DNA of 64,000 bases, from contig NC_065873.1 of the NCBI RefSeq assembly GCF_933775445.1, positions 8,556,001-8,620,000 of the forward strand, written 5' to 3'. Shown here piece by piece: positions 60,300 to 64,000 of the stretch. Positions within the stretch are counted from its first letter, which is position 1, and each line of letters begins with the position of its first letter. The notes beneath the pieces are model-generated. The model ran no database searches and was not told the DNA's origin. It was given only the letters and a program-made list of their open reading frames with translations. The DNA is from Argentina anserina. Its lineage: Eukaryota; Streptophyta; Magnoliopsida; Rosales; Rosaceae. The translations under genes were made by a program, and so were the position numbers.

Positions 60300-61200
60300 C
60301 ACTATTTCTATAACCGGTGTGTTGTAATAATGTTTTGTTTATCTATGCCACTGAAGATTTTATGTGTCGTTCATTTTTAAGGACTGTAATGGATATGTGA
60401 GAACAAGTTAGGACCTTCTCCCCTGTTTGTACAATATGTTATGATGAACCGGATTTGAAGGTTGTTATGTGCAATGTTGGTAGATCGATTGGTTGATCAT
60501 TTACCCGTGTTGGAGGAAGGAAGGTTGAGAAGTGATGATAGATGGATGAAATTGTAGCTGTGTATGGTTTATTTTGATTAAGGTAGCAGAAATTTGGGAA
60601 TATTTTATGAAACATGGATATTGTATTTTCTGTTTGACCAAGAACTTAGGTAAGTAAGCTAGACGTTGTTGATGGTGTAATTTAACTTATAACATAACTT
60701 AGTGATGAGTGACAGCAAAATGAAAACGCCCATCACAAGTTGGAGCAAATGCCTAAGGATACCATGAAAATACTGTTGCGCATAACTTGTTTAAGAAAAT
60801 TCGTAGGAGTTGTTTTTATTTTAATCAAGGTCTTTCCCAACCAAAAATCCATGCCCCTTACCGTTCGACGATATGCCTAAGATTGCTTTATATTTTTAGT
60901 AAGACCAATCTCAACTAAATTTCCATGGCATAACATGTATGATAATATACCTAATAGTCCAGAGTAGTTGTAGTGAGACTGGTGATAGCCAAAAACACAT
61001 ACCCCTAACCTGTTTGATAGTATGGCTAAAAGTCGCAAGTATTTTTAGTAAGACCACTAACAGCCAAAAAACAATCCCCCATGTACGATAGTATGTCATA
61101 ATCTTCATACATTTCCTCCTAAATGAGTATACAATGTTGCTGGTACGAACAAAACAACAACACTTCTTGCTTAAGTGAGGGTTTCCACAAATAACTAATA
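60300..61200. other. Spacer between two facing protease-like genes
   Basis: AT-rich. No gene seen. The phrase AGTAAGACCA recurs around 60900 and 61050, a weak repeat. Confidence 0.4.
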
Positions 61201-61259
61201 CCTATTTAGACATGGTCATCAATATTTAAGCAGCAAAATATTGAAGTTGAGAACCATAC

Positions 61260-64000
61260 GATATAGTCAGTTTTGCCCAATAATCGGACCTCTTGTTCTT
61301 GCTTCTCCCCCACCCACATCACTCCAATTGCGACTATCTTCAGCAACGGCGGCACGGTGGGTTGTACTAAAATGGTATTGGTTAGCCATTTCACGCACAA
61401 TTTCATGATAAGAACTAGCAGGGAATTTGAGACACTGTAAGAGCAGAGAGGATCTTGCTTCCTCTGAATCATACTGTGGGGAATAAAACTAACAATTATA
61501 AAGATATTTAATAAATGTAATGAATAAATTCAACAATTCATGTTGCAATCGTTTCCTAAAACCTGTCATCAATCCTATTTCAGTTGTCCTTAGACTTATC
61601 ATAGAAAAATCTAAAACTTGGAACCTTATAGTAGGTTGAGTAAGTTACCGAATTTCACCACATAATTTCATAGAATAACATGTGTTGGGCGACAAACATC
61701 CCACATTCATATTTTCTTTTTTGAGTTGGATTTTCTTCTCCGAACACAAACAAAAATTTCTCGAAGGGGTGTAGAATGTATTCTCCGTCATGTGTTGGAG
61801 TCATGAATATTGTCACATTTATATGTCTGACCTACATATTAAAAGTTTTGATGATCAACTTACTTTGTTTTTATTGCAACAATAAATACGAACAATGGAC
61901 AAGCAATATAAATGACTGACTGCATTTTTGGCTATTTCAATCGACAACTCATCACTTAAGAACCCTCTAAGGTTGTTCCAAATATGGCTGACCTTTTTTC
62001 CTATATCCAGAACCAACAACCTCCAATGACCCCCCCTTCCGAGGTGTGAAGAGGAATGAAAATCTGTTTCAAACTAGGTTATTCAGATATGGCAACATCG
62101 ATGAACGTGTAAATGCCTATGCTGAAACCATTGATGTGTCTTACCAATTCACATGTGTCTATGTGGCAGTCATACCTTCTCAAGTTGCATATATTCCTTG
62201 TGCGCATTGCGACTTCCACATACCCTTTTTCGGTATCACGCACCTGGTTTGCTTGAGTCTTGTCACGGCACAAATAACAACAAAGAAATTAATGACATAA
62301 TGAGTTTATTTGATTAATTCACAAACTTCACCTCCAACAAGTTAGTCATTACTCATAGTGAAATATGATGGAACATACCATGCATTAGGGTTGTCCCTTG
62401 AGAGATAGCCAGCGATAAAGTTAATTACTTGCAGCACCGAAAATGTCAAATGAATGAAATTCATCCTCAATGACAGGACAGTAGACGCCAACAGTCAGAG
62501 CTAATTATTTTAAACTATGATGTAACTATTACAGTGGCCATTCATTTAGGAAAAATTTGGATATTACATGATACTGTAACTTACTTCCATGTCTAACTTT
62601 ATGCGTGGGGCAAGACACCTGATGTGTCTCCTGAGCAATATTTCCCTTCCCTCACTATATTCCGCCATTGGAGTCTTGGTTCCGAAAATTAATCACCTCA
62701 GTTCCAATACTAGTGTAACATATGAATGGTTATATTTAGAAGCCTTCCTCACCTGTCTTCCTGATCATTAAACACCACTTTTCCATTCATGAAAATGTAA
62801 TTGATCAACCGCACGTTTGTTTGCGGCAGGGGCCTAGTCAATTTGTAAGGTCCTGCCTTGAAGGACCTCACCCCTACCCCAATGTTTGTCCGAGCCGGAT
62901 GCAACATTTCTTTTCCTTGTAGATGTGCAGCAAGTAACACTTTATTGTACATTATCTTGATATCTCCTCCCAGAATGATTGATATGTTCCGAGAACCCCA
63001 TTACGTTCTGCCTGTCCAAGGGGGTTGCTAGAAGTTTCTGATACTGGCTGGCAAACTTTCCCAGGTGTACCTGCCCCCTTTTGAGACTCCAGCTGCAATA
63101 TGTGCGATAATAACTAATTTACCGCATCGATATTATTTTACAAACAAATTCCCAAAAATATATTGAATAACATAAAGTATAATCATGTATACTTGAGTAC
63201 ACAGTTTATTTCATAGCACTAAATCATCATCCCTATTTACAATTTGAACATGTATAATATTGATTACAACTTCTTGTTTATCATCAAATTATTTGAACTT
63301 TCATCAATTGCATTAACTTAAAATTTAAAATCTTTGTCCCCATTAGGAATGCATTGATTGATTTCATATATTAAAGACTTTTCTACCTATTTACACTTTC
63401 ATCAATCATACTGACATTCCATTTGACAATGTCAAATCTCACCGAAAATATGAACAAAACATGATATTTCAGTCCAACCTAGTTCAGTTAAGACATAAAA
63501 ACCCACTTACCGAAAGCCACCTTGCACATTCCGGTTTTTGTTTGGAATATCCTTGGTTTCCCATTCTTTTTACCACCAACCGAATTTGCATTGTTCCGTT
63601 TCTGGTTTCCATCATTGTTATTTCTGGTTTCCTTTTGCCCACTGTTCAAGCTTACTCCTTTTCCTTTGTGTTGTTTCCTCTGTTCACTGCTATTCTTCTC
63701 TTCATGTGCAAGCTACTCCACTTCTTCAATAGCCCTCTTAACACATCTTTCCTCAAGCTCATCATGCTCGACCGCCAAGACCTCAATCATTTGTCTTACC
63801 TCCTGACATTCCGGTAAGTACTCTTTCAACATTTCAGTGAGCCCCATTATTTGTTCCTTGACAACAACCATGTCTCTCTTTGCGTCATATGTCTTCGTGC
63901 AATGCCCTCGGAATTCCTATTCCAAACACAGAGTCTCCTACCCCTAATTCACCCTCCACAACCACATTGTATTTCTTCACCACAAGAGGCGCGTTGAAAC
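61260..64000 (-). pseudogene. Ulp1/C48-type cysteine protease-like gene, decayed (minus)
   Basis: Runs off the window end. In gene order: a Lys/Glu-rich, coiled-coil-like part at about 63900-63500 (EQIMGLTEMLKEYLPECQEV, one internal stop), a linker exon at 62952-62750 (FKAGPYKLTRPLPQTNVRLI), LLRRHIRCLAPRIKLDME near 62640-62588, VINFIAGYLSRDNPNAWYVP at about 62431-62361, FIPLH...HWRLLVLDIGKKV at 62050-61975, and a C-terminal frame at 61470-61290 (DSEEARSSLLLQCLKFP). The middle pieces match the Ulp1 catalytic half, including the catalytic His. Seven G (minus) at 62036-62030 shift the frame just before HW. Intron borders are only partly clear. Confidence 0.6.

Noticed and set aside
63461..63817. 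Hydrophobic plus-strand frames up to 118 codons resembling a membrane protein
   Set aside because: Antisense of the Lys/Glu-rich coiled-coil part of the minus-strand protease-like gene; antisense of such codons is rich in Phe, Leu and Ser.

Overview
This is nuclear DNA of a flowering plant, almost certainly a eudicot. It holds spliced genes for plastid proteins (SufD and the chloroplast pyrophosphatase), a SAUR auxin-response gene and a U6atac snRNA gene with a plant-type promoter. The spaces between are AT-rich and full of Ty3, Ty1, hAT, MULE and MITE remnants. The repeat flavour suggests a rosid, perhaps Rosaceae, but that is only an impression. Layout: 1-4983 is a damaged Tekay/Del-type Ty3 (gypsy) element on the minus strand. 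5190-6412 is the 3' half of a related long LTR. 7100-9180 is an intact USE1-type ER SNARE gene. 9200-15930 is a patchwork: a PTEN-like pseudogene in a duplicated segment, one copy split by a 2.6-kb solo LTR, then an inverted pair of Ty1 zinc-knuckle fragments and a 1.5-kb collapsed LTR element. 16816-17271 is a SAUR gene. 17.3-31 kb is mostly non-genic, with a broken hAT transposase (20.8-23.4 kb), an RNase H-like pseudogene, a second solo LTR (27428-29881) and a MITE. 31-42 kb is the gene-dense core: SUFD (plus), a U6atac snRNA gene (about 36021-36145, plus), a small conserved three-exon gene (minus) and PPA6-like pyrophosphatase (plus), the last two sharing a 548-bp divergent promoter. 42770-51768 is a 16-exon spinster-type MFS transporter on the minus strand whose introns carry a MULE-type MITE and a fold-back element. 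52.8-58.9 kb is a 5'-truncated Ty1/copia element with a long post-pol region. 58.9-64 kb holds two decayed Ulp1/C48-protease-like genes facing each other. The host genes do not form one pathway. SufD and the pyrophosphatase are both plastid housekeeping proteins, USE1 acts in Golgi-to-ER fusion, the spinster protein is a membrane transporter and U6atac belongs to the minor spliceosome. Exon boundaries of SUFD, the pyrophosphatase, the small minus-strand gene and the transporter were set by reading splice sites, and each joined reading frame stays open and divisible by three. The two most useful results beyond ordinary annotation are the U6atac gene, which is not protein coding and easy to miss, and the two solo LTRs plus a third collapsed element with perfect target-site duplications, one of which has its empty site preserved in a nearby paralogous copy.
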